Shown here one piece after another: positions 39,060 through 50,800 of a stretch of DNA of 64,000 nt. Every line of letters starts with the position of its first letter. The first letter of the stretch is position 1. The stretch is from Leptodactylus fallax. Taxonomy: Eukaryota > Chordata > Amphibia > Anura > Leptodactylidae. Below the pieces are notes generated by a model. It searched no databases. It was not told the origin of the DNA and saw only the letters and a list, made by a program, of their open reading frames with translations. A program made the position numbers and the translations under genes. The stretch lies in assembly GCA_947044405.1 (NCBI GenBank), contig CAMRHE010000655.1, positions 558,001 to 622,000 of the forward strand, in the 5' to 3' direction.

Positions 39060-39540
39060 TGGAAACTCATTATACTCTGAGGCGTCTTCAAACCCAAAAT
39101 ATAATAGATGGAGGCCCAAGGGAGGTGTAAAAAATTGAAAACATTTATACTCACCTTATCTTACCTCTTCTGTTCCTCTTTGTGGCTTCCGGCGCTCTCC
39201 CTCCTGGTGACATCATGTGCTTAGGGTCACTGCTGAGGTCTGTGACTGGGCCACAGTGGTGACATGGTGACATGGGCTTGACAAGCGAGCGTCATGCAAT
39301 CATGACGCCTAGTGTACCCATGTGACCACTGAGGCCCAATCACAGACCTCAGCAGTGACCCCGAGCACATGATGTCACTGAGAGGATCGAGAGAGCACCA
39401 GACGTTGCAAGGAGGCCCAAAATAAGTGAGGGAAGGTGAGAATAATTTTTTTTTTTTTTTACACCTCCCCTGGGTCTCCACCTATTATACTCTGGGGTCT
39501 GAAGAGACCTCAGGGTATAATAATGATATTTCCAGTTCTA
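39060..39540. mobile_element. foldback MITE
   Basis: Outer arms 39068-39130 and 39465-39525 are inverted (ggcccaagggaggtgt with acacctcccctgggtc). Inner arms 39231-39262 and 39325-39355 are inverted (ctgaggtctgtgactgggcc with its complement). The right outer arm contains the recurrent hairpin at 39483-39523. Confidence 0.7.
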
Positions 39541-40357
39541 GACAAACTTGTGCGACCTGAAACGAATAATGGACCTGAGCCACCTGAACCCAAAACTATA
39601 CAAATCTTGGAAGGTTCGCCCATCTCAAATAAGCCCCCACTATGGTAGTACTACAATGCATTATAGGAACAATAGGGGGATTGTGATTTCAGGTCCCATA
39701 GTTGGAATAAAAATAAATGTAGAAATAACAAGAAAACCCAATTTTGCCATAAACAGGTTTTATTGCACAAAAGTATAACAAAACATTTTTTTTTGTCTCT
39801 GCTAATTGTAAAGCCATAGTATAAAGATAATGTCTATATATTGCAAAAATCCCCCAAAAACAATGAATCTCCCCAGCAGAACATAATGCTAACGCGGCCG
39901 CATATTATTTGGGCACTATATGATTGTATTATTGGGCACTATATGGCAGACCATATACTGTAAGGAGTCATCAATAAAGTATGGCACAGGAGACCAACCA
40001 TCCTAAGGATATGTTCACACTGTGGAAACTGCAGCTGATTTTGATGTGGATTCTGCCCTGATTCTGTCGCCCATTGTATTAAGAAATAATAAAAAAAATA
40101 ATGAAAAAATAAGCCCTGCGCGATCTTGCTTCGAATTCCACGGAAGAGTGTAGAAGAGCCCTTCACAGGGTAATATGAAGGCAGGGGGTAACTGCAAAAA
40201 TAAGAGTGGCCTTTTGTGGGGGAGTGACTTGTATAAGAGCATGGCTAAATATATTCAGAGTCCTGGGAGACTGGTGGGGTTATTATAGACGAGGAGAGGC
40301 TTTTGGCCTCTATTCCTTGTGCCTATATGCATATTCTTTTGGGAATCAGAACAATCG

Positions 40358-40562
40358 GGAATTTGCCCAGTTTATCACCCCCATAAAAGTCCCTGGTGCG
40401 GTTAATTTTATTTAAGGGCAGAAAATAAAACTCATTGTAAGACCTCTCATCTTATAGTCCCCGGTAAGTCACTCCAACATCTCCAAATCCTAAATACTCT
40501 GTTCACGTCAGGATTTACCTGCCCCATATCAGCTGCATTCATCTACTGAAGTGAAAAGGTAA
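40358..40562. repeat. 205-bp direct repeat, copy 1
   Basis: Nearly identical to 45609-45813 with a handful of differences, same orientation, 5.25 kb apart. The flanks differ. It may be host DNA duplicated once, or a piece of the Penelope-like element. Confidence 0.85.
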
Positions 40563-40969
40563 ACTATAAATACATTATAATACGTATCACATGGCCACAA
40601 ATGAATAGAGATCCCGGGGTGTACATGAAGTGAAATTTCTGCCTTGGATTTTCTAAAATTATAGCTGGCAGCTAATACAAGAGTCTGTTGTACTCAAGAT
40701 ATACCCATTAAATAATCTCCCCATTATGTGACCCCAGATAAAAAGCGTTCTTGAAATAGATTTACATACGTCAGGAAACAAAATGGAAAAATATCAGTAT
40801 GGTATTAAATAATATAGAAAAAGAATAAGTGCTTCACCTAAAGATACCGACCGAGTGCACAAAAATCTGGTTAACTAAATAGCAGAAAAAGAGAACATTT
40901 ATAAGAAAAAAAGGCTCTATCATATCTATCTATCATATATATATATCCATCCTTCTATCTATCTATCTA

Positions 40970-42223
40970 CAGTCATATGAAAAAGTTTGGGCACCCCATA
41001 ATCAATCATTTTTAGTCTAAATATTTGGGGTTGCAACAGCCATATATATATGATATATCCAATAACTGATGGACACAGTAATATTTCAGGATTGAAATGA
41101 GGTTTATTGTATGAAAAAAAAAAAAAGTCCAAATGCATTAAACCAAAAGACCGGGCAAAAGAGGGCACCCAACAGAAAAGGGACTATCTATCTATCTAGC
41201 AGACCCCTTGCAAAAATAACAGCCTCTAGCGCTCCTGTAGCTTTTAACAGTCCGGATCCTGGATGAAGGTATTTTAACCATCCTCTACAAAACAATCCAG
41301 CAGTAAGTTGATGGCGCCGAGCATGGACAGCCCGCTTCAAATTATCCCACAGATGTTCAATGATATTCAGGTCTGGGGACTGGGATGGCCATTCCAGAAC
41401 ATTGAATTGTCCTCTGCATGAATGCCTGAGAGAGGCGGGGGAAAACCACCCCGGGAAAAAAAAAAACACCAAAACCCCACACATGGCTCCATTCACTTGC
41501 CCCCCCATGGGAGCTCCAAGAAATTAGCAGGGGAGCAAGTATGCATGCTGGGACGCCTTTGTTGTAGCTTTAACAACAGACCCCATGTCCACCACCCCCA
41601 ACCCCCCCTGGAGTGCCAGAAACGGCTGCCTACGCACACCCCCAACAGCCCCGTGCAAAGGGCTGATCTACAGTACACATCTGCGATCGTTGCACTCTGA
41701 TCTGGGATCCTGATCTATCCATTCCTTCTATCTATCTATCTATCTATCTATACTGATAGGTTAAATCACGAGAACGTCCTCCCCGAACAACTATGTTGAA
41801 CAATCTTTGTTCAGACATTGAGAGTTTTAGAGCCCAATGCCACCTTCAGAGGAGATTCAAATAGGAGAACAACTTGCAATTGGCCACCTTAAATACCTTT
41901 TCTCATGATTGGATACACCGGGGTTTGAAGTTCAAAGCTCAGTGAGGTTACAAAAAAAATTGTGCTGCAGTAAGTGAGTAAAAAACATAGGAGCATTCAA
42001 ATCAAAAAATGAAGGGTACCCAAATTTTTCACCGGTCAAATTTTGGTTTAATGCATATTGCAGCATTTTCAGTAGACAAAAACCCCAATTCAAACTGAAA
42101 TATTACTGTGTCCATCAGTTATTAGCAACAAATGAAATGGCTGTTGCAAACACCCAATGCGTGTCCTTAGACCTTAAATGAGTAGTGGAGATTGGATATA
42201 GGGGGCACAAACTTCAATGACTG
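40970..42223 (-). mobile_element. Tc1 element E, scrambled
   Basis: The left end CAGTCATATGAAAAAG is clean, and the right end (cttcaatgactg) is a damaged version of the same terminal repeat. The minus strand near 41210-41405 encodes a broken transposase C-terminus (QSPDLNIIEHLWDNLKRAV). The expected middle is replaced at about 41420-41700 by A- and C-rich sequence. The region from 41860 onward matches the 5' flank typical of this family. It is a sister of the element at 62020. Confidence 0.8.
41210..41410 (-). pseudogene. Tc1 transposase C-terminal relic
   Basis: QSPDLNIIEHLWDNLKRAVHARR is clear, then several frame changes before a recognisable AVIFA end. It retains only the catalytic Glu. 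Confidence 0.75.
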
Positions 42224-42284
42224 ATTATCTATCTATCACAGAGGGAAGAACTTGGGCTCCTGATTTGTGTAATTAAAAATTACA

Positions 42285-42570
42285 TTATTCTTTTTTTTTT
42301 TGGTCCAAGAAAAATAGAGAAAGCATGCTGGGAGTGAGAACAACAGCGGAGGCCGAAGGGCCCCCCCCCCACCACGTCCACTACTACTACTACTACTACC
42401 ACCCATCTACATCTATCTACCACAATGAGGTTTAAAAGGGAAAAAAAGGAAAAGGGGAAAAAAAAAAAAAGGGTTTTTTTGGGGGGGGTGTGGGGGGCGC
42501 GGGGGGGGTTATTTTAAATAATAAAGAGGGGAGGATAGAGGAGAGAAAAAAAAAAAAAAAAGGGGGGGGC
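42285..42570. other. homopolymer-rich low-quality segment
   Basis: Runs such as gggggggggtgtggggggcgcgg and long A runs dominate. They look more like unpolished or gap-filled assembly than natural sequence. Confidence 0.6.
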
Positions 42571-42608
42571 CTGCGCTTTCCAAGTAGATTCCTTTATTTG
42601 GCTCAACA

Positions 42609-42650
42609 CACAACGCGTTTCAGAGATATAAAATCTCCTTTTTCAAGTGC
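42609..42650 (-). ncRNA. degenerate hammerhead-like motif
   Basis: On the minus strand: cttgaaaaag, a stem GAGAT/ATCTC with a 5-nt loop, then TGAAACGCGTTG. Penelope-like elements often carry hammerhead ribozymes with the order CUGANGA, stem II, GAAAC at this place. Here the first box is UUGAAAA, so at least two conserved core positions are changed and cleavage is unlikely. The call rests on layout and on GAAACGCG. Confidence 0.35.
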
Positions 42651-42904
42651 AAATGAGACAGAGTATACATAACATACATCATTGCAACATTTAAAAGGGC
42701 TATAACCTGCTAGACACACCCCCTGTAAGGAGGGGCTGAGCGAGCTGGTTAAACTCACATAAAAGCATTATGACTCGTGTTAGGAATGAATAAGGAGTAT
42801 AAATAAAGTCCTTACACAGTTAGAATCAAACCTGTTATCATCGTTGTAAAAAATTGGGCCAGTTTCTGTGAAATGAGGGCTGAGCTCGGTTAGCGTCTCA
42901 CGAA

Positions 42905-43195
42905 ACATACTGCGCATGCGTAACTCATATTCCCGCCATATGTATGTTTGCATCGGGCTGGGGATTGCATATTAGTTCGCGCATGCGCTATTTAAACAAT
43001 CACATCGTATTGCCCGAGAGACTAGATAATTACTGCGCATGTCACTCAAAAGGGAGGGGGGGGAAAGAAGAGAGAGAAAGAGCGACAGACAGCTGATTCA
43101 ACATACGATTGTTTGAGTCAGTTGCCGAATGTCAATATTTACTTAAGGGCTTTATTATGCCATATGTCTTATCTATCCGCCAAGATGGCGTTTAT
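42905..43195. promoter_or_regulatory. NRF-1-like and YY1-like motif cluster
   Basis: Three NRF-1-type sites lie within 130 bp: TGCGCATGCG (42911-42920), GCGCATGCGC (42979-42988) and TGCGCATG (43034-43041). A YY1-type site, CAAGATGGCG, lies at 43181-43190. These are typical of vertebrate housekeeping promoters. They lie in the terminal repeat-like part of the Penelope-like element, where its promoter is expected if copies were arranged in tandem. Confidence 0.5.
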
Positions 43196-43495
43196 TATAA
43201 TGGAGGAATTCACCAGAGACAAATAAAAAGTGACCCAACACTTATTTAAAAAGTTATGTTTAGACTAATGTGCAAAATTAAAACAATAAATATATAAATG
43301 ATATATAATAAATATATAAATAGATATGATCATAAAACACATAATATAGTAAAACCATATGAATTCAAATATAAATAGACCATATTCAATTAGCCCTTAG
43401 GTATAAAATCATGAATAGCATGCTAGATTAGTCAAGAGAAGAAAAAAAAAAAAGGGACAAAGATATGAGTGTCCAAAAAAATAAAAATACATACT

Positions 43496-45606
43496 TTAGT
43501 CAAAAATATTCTCAAGGGCTTCGTTGAGACCCCCTGGTGTGAGTGTATTGAATTTGAAGATTCAATACATCTCCTTTCTTTTAAGTTTATCAAATCTATT
43601 GTTAGCATGTGGTGGAATGTGGTCTATAGGTGTGATTTTGAAGCCCTCAAAGCTGGACCTATGGGCTTGGAAAGCATGCTTGGATACACTATATTTAAGA
43701 TATCCATTCAATATATTTGACCTGTGTTTATTTAATCTTTCCTGTAACGGTCTGATAGTTCTTCCAATATATTGTAAGCCACATGGGCATTCAAGGACAT
43801 AAATTACGTAAGATGAGGAGCAATTCAATGGAAAATTGATCTGAATAGTATCTCCAGTAGTAAAACTGAAGATAGAATTAGCTTGATGATTTATAGTATA
43901 ACAACATTTGCACCTCTTATGAAAACATTTAGAGACCCCATTGTTTGGGGACTGTGTCTGTCTTGTGTGTTGGTTCCCTCCTTCAGACCTAAGTTTACTT
44001 GGTGCCAATAAGTTTTTGAGAGTCTTAGCCCTCCGGAATGTGATTATTGGTTTTGTTGGAATAGCTCCTTTTAATAATGGGTCGTTAAGTAAAACTCCCC
44101 AATGTTTATTGAGAATAGCTCGAATTTTACCATGTGCATTATTGTAAGTTGTAATAAAATTATGTCTAGAATTTGTGTTCTCTTTTCGTTAAGATGGATA
44201 TAGACATTCTAACCGTGTGAGTGATTGGGCTTTGTCTTTAGCTGCTTCAATGATTTTATTGGGGTATTTCTTCTCTTTAAAACGTTGGATTAGAATTTTA
44301 CTTTGAATTTCAAAATCCCTATCAGTTGTGCAATTCCGGCGAATACGTTTAAACTGTCCGTAGGGGACGTTATCTTTCCATTTCTTAAAATGGGAACTAC
44401 GGTAATCAAGTAGGCTGTTGCAGTCTACTTGTTTAAAGTAAGTACGAGTATGTATACCTTCTATGTCCTCAATAAGTTCCAAATCTAAAAAACTAATAGT
44501 GTTGGTGTTGGATTCACCACTCAGAGTGATTCCCCAATCATTCTTGTTGAGGTAATTAGTAAATTCTCCAAAGGCTTCTCTGGTTCCCTTCCATATAAAA
44601 AGCAAATCATCTATATATCTTTTATACAGAATGATATTCTTACTCCAACTGTGCTGACTTTCGATAAACATTTCTTCATAGCGCCCCATAAAAATGTTAG
44701 CATAAATCGGCGCGAATCGTGTTCCCATGGCTGTACCCTGTTTTTGCAAATAAAGTTGTGATTCAAAGGTAAATGTGTTATGTTCCAAAATGAATTTGAT
44801 ACTGTTTATAATAAATATCTTTTGTTCATCTGGTATGGTAGGGTCTAGACTAAGAGTTTTTTGAACCATTTCTAGCCCTTTGGAATGGGGGATGTTGCTG
44901 TATAAAGAAGCAACATCCAATGTGGCCCAGATGAAATCTGGTTCCCATGGTATAGTCAACAGTTCTGTAATTAAATGTGTAGAGTCTTTAAGAAATTAGG
45001 GAAACTGGACTACATATTTCTGCAACTGTAGATCCACATATTGTGAGAGGTTTCTTGTTAAGGCGTTGACCCCAGAAATGATAGGTCTCCCTGGTGGATT
45101 GACTAAATCTTTGTGCACTTTTGGAAGATGATAAAATAATGCTGTTGAATATTCATTAATTAACAGATAACCTTTTTCTTTATCAGTAAGTACACCTTTA
45201 GCAGAAGCATTTATTACTAGTTCACGATATTCAAAAAAATGTGTTAGGGAGGGGTCAACTGCTAATGTTTCATAATAGGTGGAATCAGATAATATACGAT
45301 TTGCTTCTTTGATGTAATCAGATCTTGTATGACCACAGCTCCCCCCTTATCCGCATTTCTAATAATAATAGATTTATTATCAATTAGGGATTTGATAGCC
45401 AATTTTTCAAGATGACCTTTGATGAGATTTGGCTTAGTTTGAGAGGTAGATTGTTGATTCAACACTCTAAAATCTGCTGCCACCAGGGAATAAAAGGTTT
45501 CAATATTACTTCCCTTATGATGGAGGGGATAAAAGGTAGATTTGGGTTTTAACGTAGTATTATGAGCGGCGGGGATAATAGTGGAATGTTTTGGGAATCC
45601 TAGGAA
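43496..45606 (-). pseudogene. Penelope-like RT plus GIY-YIG endonuclease
   Basis: N-terminal part (45262-45606): LKPKSTFYPLHH and IIIRNADKGGAVVIQD, the family's entry motif. After a frame change come THFFEYRELV, LPKVHKD and PPGRPIISGVNALT. A stop interrupts at about 44995. Then 44189-44959: DVASLYSNIP, the fold motif QGTAMGTRFAPIYAN, and the catalytic YIDD in LYKRYIDDLLF. After another break comes the GIY-YIG nuclease (43562-44008): a CCHH-like finger upstream and VIYVLECPCGLQYIGRT with HRSNI downstream. The C-terminal tail LTPGGLNEALENIF follows a stop at about 43560. It would have copied element RNA and nicked target DNA; it is now dead. Confidence 0.9.
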
Positions 45607-45608
45607 AT

Positions 45609-45813
45609 GGAAATTTGCCCAGTTTATCACCCCATAACAGTCCCTGGTGCAGTGAATTCTATTTAAGGGCAGAAAATAAAACTCATTGTAAGACCTCTCA
45701 CCTTATAGTCCCCGGTAAGTCACTCCAACATCTCCAAATCCTAAATACTCTGTTCACGTCAGGATTTACCTGCCCCATATCAGCTGCTTTCATCTACTGA
45801 AGTGAAAAGGTAA
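45609..45813. repeat. 205-bp direct repeat, copy 2
   Basis: Partner of 40358-40562. It abuts the broken 5' end of the Penelope-like element. Confidence 0.85.
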
Positions 45814-46122
45814 GAAAAATGCAGCAAAAGTGCTGCAGAAAAAAACATGATGCATTTCTGCGGTGTTTTTTTAGGCAGCGTTTTTTTAGCTGCGTTCCAC
45901 AATGCGGGTCCTTAACCTTAAATAGGAAAGGGTGTCAGCCCCACAGAATTTCACTGTATAGTCTTCTGTCAATAAATTCAGGAATGAAGCAGCATTCCAA
46001 AGTAAGTGGAAAAAACAGGAAAGGGTGGATTATTCATTCCATATATACTGCATACAGTCCCAACAAATATGGGACCTTTCTCATATTATTTTCACTTACT
46101 TTGGAGTGTTGTCTCATTCCTC

Positions 46123-46150
46123 ATCTATCTATCTATCTATCTATTGATCG

Positions 46151-46193
<43 letters not shown>

Positions 46194-46194
46194 A
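46123..46194. repeat. (ATCT)n microsatellite
   Basis: About 17 ATCT units with one interruption (attgatcg). The Tyr-Leu-Ser-Ile reading frames across it are not genes. Confidence 0.95.
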
Positions 46195-48917
46195 ATTCTC
46201 TTATAAAATCCATAGCGGAAGGATCCATCCATCCATACGTCATATGTCATCTCTGCACATGAGTCTGATTTCTGTAGTTGCGCCTCTAGTATGATGAATA
46301 CTAATGCTCTCTGACTTTCCACTTGTGTATCTCTTTCTTTCACACTCTGTTCATCTGGATCATCATTATAGAGTCGTATCAATGTCAGGACTCATCTTCT
46401 ATAAGAGATCTCGCTCTGGGGCTGAAAATTCTATTTATTGCTCAATTGTGACTGATTCACATCCAGTCAGTCAGCTGCAATTATGACTAAGTGTCTCCAC
46501 CACCTGCATCTTCTCACGTCTTCGGAGAGAATACACCACAACAGCTGGTTCAGTTTCACAGCTTGTAGGGGATTTATCTTGCGTATCACAAAAGGATGTG
46601 TGGTAGGTTCCCAGAAAACTGGCCATTCACATAGGGCTCTGTTCACACTTACTTTGTGGATTTTGTTTATAATGGGAAGCAGAATACAGGGCCAGATCAG
46701 TTGCACAACTACTAGAGCCCAGTGGACCCCATTGACTTATAATGCAATCTACCATTGTTTTGATGGGAAAAATAGTGAAAAATAGTGCAAGAGGTTGTCT
46801 AAAAATTCACTGTGAGATCTGCTATTTACAACCACTCCCCATATACATGCATATGTGGAATTCTACCTTTCTTGCTTACTTTTGGTCCTTGTTTATACAT
46901 TGCAGCTTTAATACAGATATAGCCAATGAAATGGGAAAAAGTCAAGTTAAACTTGACTACAATGATCCAATGATCTTGTGGCTATGTCTGGTACTGCAGC
47001 ACAGTTCTAGAATGAGCTACGATAACCAACACCAAAAAGGAACTGAATGGATAGCACACAAGGAGGTAGGGATATAGCCATAGGATATTATCACATTTTT
47101 ACCATTTAGTAGATGTATACACTGGGGTAAATTCATCATTCCCTCTGTGCCAGAAAACTGGGGTAGAGGGAGGATATTGAGACGTACGTTTGATGCAAGG
47201 TCCCGTCTCCTTGCATGAGTTATAATAGAAATCTACACCAGTTCCTAACTGTGCGTAGATTTCCATTCTTACACAAGGACAGAAGACAGATCTATGAAGT
47301 AGCCAAAGCCTCTTCATAAATGTCTTGGTTCCTGCACCTCTCGGAATGTTTATTAAGACTGGCATACAATACGCCAGTCTTAATAAATTTATCTTTATTA
47401 AAAAAAAACAAAACAGTCCCTGGATAGTGGATGGGATTCTAGAGAATCCCATCTACAAACTGTGGAAAAATATGCGCAGCGGAGACACTGCGATTTCCAA
47501 AACCGTTGCTCTTTTGTAAATCGCAGCATGTCAATTATGCCTACAGTAACGCTGGCAGTTTCCCTATAGGTATAATGGAAGCAGAAAGTTCGCAGGGGTT
47601 CCCTTTCTGTGAAAAACACTGCAGTAAAACCGTGATGTGTTGGCGCTGCGGTTTTTCCCGCAGCGCTTTTTTGCCGTGGCCTGCTATGTGGGGCCTTAGC
47701 CTAAGACAGAGTTTTAGCCTGGCCTTACAAAGGGGTAGAGCTTAATGGAAAGAGGTGGGGCCTAGTAGAAAAGGGTGGTGGCTTATGTTTTGCCAATGTG
47801 CAACGTAATTATGGCGCAAATATCTGTTGCAAAGTAACTAACAGGTGTTATAAAGTAGGTAGGCTATACAGTCCACCACTGTGATAAACCTGGTATACTT
47901 AAAGGGGGTCTGTCAGCAGAACCCAGCATATACCCCAGACCCACAGATAGATAGGTTAGGGGCACCTGAATTAAATGGTGCTTTCTCTTTGTGACTCAGT
48001 TGCCAAAAGATTGCTGTTTTTGTACATATGCAAATGGACCTTTGGAGCAACAAGGGCATTGTCATTACTCCAAAGTGGTAAGCAGCAAATAAGTAATTTG
48101 CATTGACTGCGATATCGTGGCAACAGAGTCAGTGATTCACAAGAGGAAACCACCATATGATTCAGATGACCCTAACCTTTCTATCTGCAGGGCTGGGTTC
48201 TGGTGACAGACTCCCTTTGAAGACTGTCTAGTCTAAGTTTGTACAGTCTTATCATTAGACAGGATTAGTAAATCTACCCCATAGGGTGCGAGTGATAAGT
48301 ACTATTGTGTCATGTATGCAGCACACCAGTATCTCACTAGGGGGCACCATAACAATTATGTAACAGAAATATCTAGACACAGGAGTACTTTATAAAAGGC
48401 TGCAAATAAAAAATTATTAATTTTGCAAGATCTAAAAGTAAAATATTTAATCATAATACAATCTCTTTAGGGGAACAATTAATTTCATAAAACTGTTGTA
48501 TTAAAAGGATTTTTCCAAGAACAGACAGTGCCTATAGGTATGTAGATACTTGGCCTGTCTATGTGGATGTATGTGACTTATGTAAATGATGCCCCCTCTA
48601 CCTTTCAGCGACAATCTGCAAGATTGACTTTCAAGGGCTAAATTTAACAGAATATATATTAGGGAATGTTATTTTACAGCTCTGTCATTTTAGGCAGATC
48701 TATACAATATTTATTAGTACAGACACTTCAGATGTCATCTATCATAAATCAAGTCATGCAGAATGCTGTCTAAAGTCTTAAAAACCTCACTTAGTTTTAG
48801 ATATTAGCATCTATTTTATTTATATTGTTTTTAGAATTTTAAGTATTTTATTTCATTTATTTTATTATTTGTCTGTGATTTGTCTTTATACTTCTCTCAT
48901 AACATAATTTTTTTAAC
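46195..48917. other. no gene; fragments of dispersed repeats
   Basis: No convincing exon is seen. Around 47440-47700 lies a frog-type repeat with GC-rich inverted pieces (gctgcggtttttcccgcagc). Around 47120-47400 and 47900-48290 are sequences beginning or ending with aaatctacccc-like ends. Confidence 0.4.
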
Positions 48918-49830
48918 AGGTCACTGCCCCCCCACAAGATCAGCACACTGACCTCCTGCTGCTGTCGTCATTTCCATAATCTGATTGGTTAGATTGTTCT
49001 ACCAAACCCACTTGATGACACTGCTCCTGACATATGCAGACCTACTAATTTAATCACATGAGTGCATAGGTCACTGCCTCTCACAAGATCAGCACACTCA
49101 TCTCCTGCTGCTGTCATCCAGTCCACAATCTGGTAACAGACTGTTCTACCATACCTACTTCATGATGCCCCTCCTGTCATATGTAGGCCTGTACTTACTA
49201 ATTTAATCACACGACTGGGAAGGTCACTGCCTCTTACATGATAAGCACACTCATCTCCTGCCACTGTCATTCATTACATTATCTGATTGACTGTTCAACT
49301 ACAACCACTTCATGATACCTCTCTTGTCATATGTAGACCTGTACTTACTAATTTAATCACATGACTGGGCAGGTCACTGCCTCTTACATGATAAGCACAC
49401 TCATCTCCTGCTGCTGTCATTCATTACATAATCTGATTGTTCTACTACAACCACTTCATGATACCCCTCCTGTCATATGTAGGCCTGTACTTACAAATTT
49501 AATCACATAACTGGGCAGGTCACTGCCTCTTACATGATAAGCACACTAATCTCCTGCCGCTGTCATTCATTACATTATCTGATTGACTGTTCTACTACAA
49601 CCACTTCATGACACCACTCCTGTCATATGTAGGCCTGTACTTACTAATATAATGACATGACTGGACAGGTCACTGCCTCTCACAAGATCAATACACTCCA
49701 TTCCTGTTGCAGTCATCATTCCCTTGCCTAGATTAACAGCAGGTTGTTATATTCTCACTAATTTTCTAGTGCTGTCCCTGTCACAAACAGTCCAGTTCTT
49801 ATGAACATGATAACAAATGGTCAGATTGCT
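48918..49830. repeat. ~150-bp tandem repeat
   Basis: Six units start with aggtcactgcc at 48918, 49078, 49221, 49371, 49517 and 49677, giving spacings of 143-160 bp. Each contains agcacactcatctcctg and ctactt-atttaatcac. Degenerate units follow to about 49960, and an isolated piece lies at 51416-51465. Confidence 0.9.
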
Positions 49831-50159
49831 GTCTCCCACAAAATCATCACACATATACCACAATATACCTTTATGCAGTATTCTGTATTTCCGTGATATT
49901 TCACCAGTTGTTAGGTTACTTTCTCCAACAAGGTCAACCCACTTTTCTCCCGCTGCTGTCATCATTCCCTTGATATCATTAATACACACCCATGTCCTTG
50001 CATATTCCCTGACATATACTGTTATAAATCTCAATAGCTATGCTTCTGCCTCTCCTACTTGTATCCATCATTTCCTTCACTGCAGCAGTGCTCACAGCCA
50101 TCACTTTAAGTTTGCCATGCCTACCAGTCAACTCTATCTGGGTCTGCTCAATCAGTCAG

Positions 50160-50800
50160 AGCAAAGGCATAAGTACTGCTATAGTGGCTGCCACAGGGCC
50201 TGCGACCTTAGGGAGCTTGGTGAGCCCCTACTGCTTTTTTTTTTTTTTTTTTACTCGGCCGCTATTTACTTACTGATCCCTGTTCTTGCTTGCGGCCACC
50301 TCAGCTTCCGCTTGTACCCTCCATTCGTCTCATATCACGTCGCTAGGGCCCCATGAAATGAAGAAGGGGAATATTTGTGACAAACACCGTTAGGGCCACA
50401 ATGAATCATAATACTGTGTGGAGGGGCCACTATGCGACTTAATACTGTGTGGAGGAGCCACTGTGAGATATTATATTGTATGGAGGCTGCTATGGAACAT
50501 TATACTGTGTGGAGGGGCCGCCATATGACATTATACTATGTGGAGGGGCCACTATGTGACATTATACTGTGTGCAGAGGCCATTATGGGACATTATACTG
50601 TGTGCAGTGGCCACTATGGGACATTATACTGTGAGGAGGGGCCGCTATGGGACATTACACTGTGTGAAGGCCTCTTTGGGACATTATAGTGTGCGTAAAT
50701 CGGGCGTTATACTGTTTGGGGGCCAGGAAGGGTGGGGCGCTATGCTGTGGGGCCCAAGTCAAAAGTTTGCTATGGGGCCCAGTCTTTGATAGTTGTCAGA
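50160..50800 (-). mobile_element. diverged hAT copy, same family as 20526-21636
   Basis: The left part (gtggctgccacagggcc) matches the right end of the 20526 element in reverse, and the right part (caagtcaaaagtttgctatggggcccag) matches its left end. Between them lie about eight degenerate copies of the same 31-bp unit (attatactgtgtggaggggcc). A T run interrupts at 50237-50252. A target duplication is not visible. Confidence 0.7.

Larger units (their letters stand above)
42590..45606 (-). mobile_element. Penelope-like retroelement (5' truncated)
   Basis: The minus strand carries a reverse transcriptase of the Penelope type followed by a GIY-YIG endonuclease, the defining pair for these elements. 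The 5' end is cut just before 45606, within the N-terminal part of the protein. About 850 bp of non-coding terminal sequence follow the ORF (42590-43495), containing promoter-like motifs and a hammerhead-like fold. The coding region has at least two frame breaks and two stops. Confidence 0.9.
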
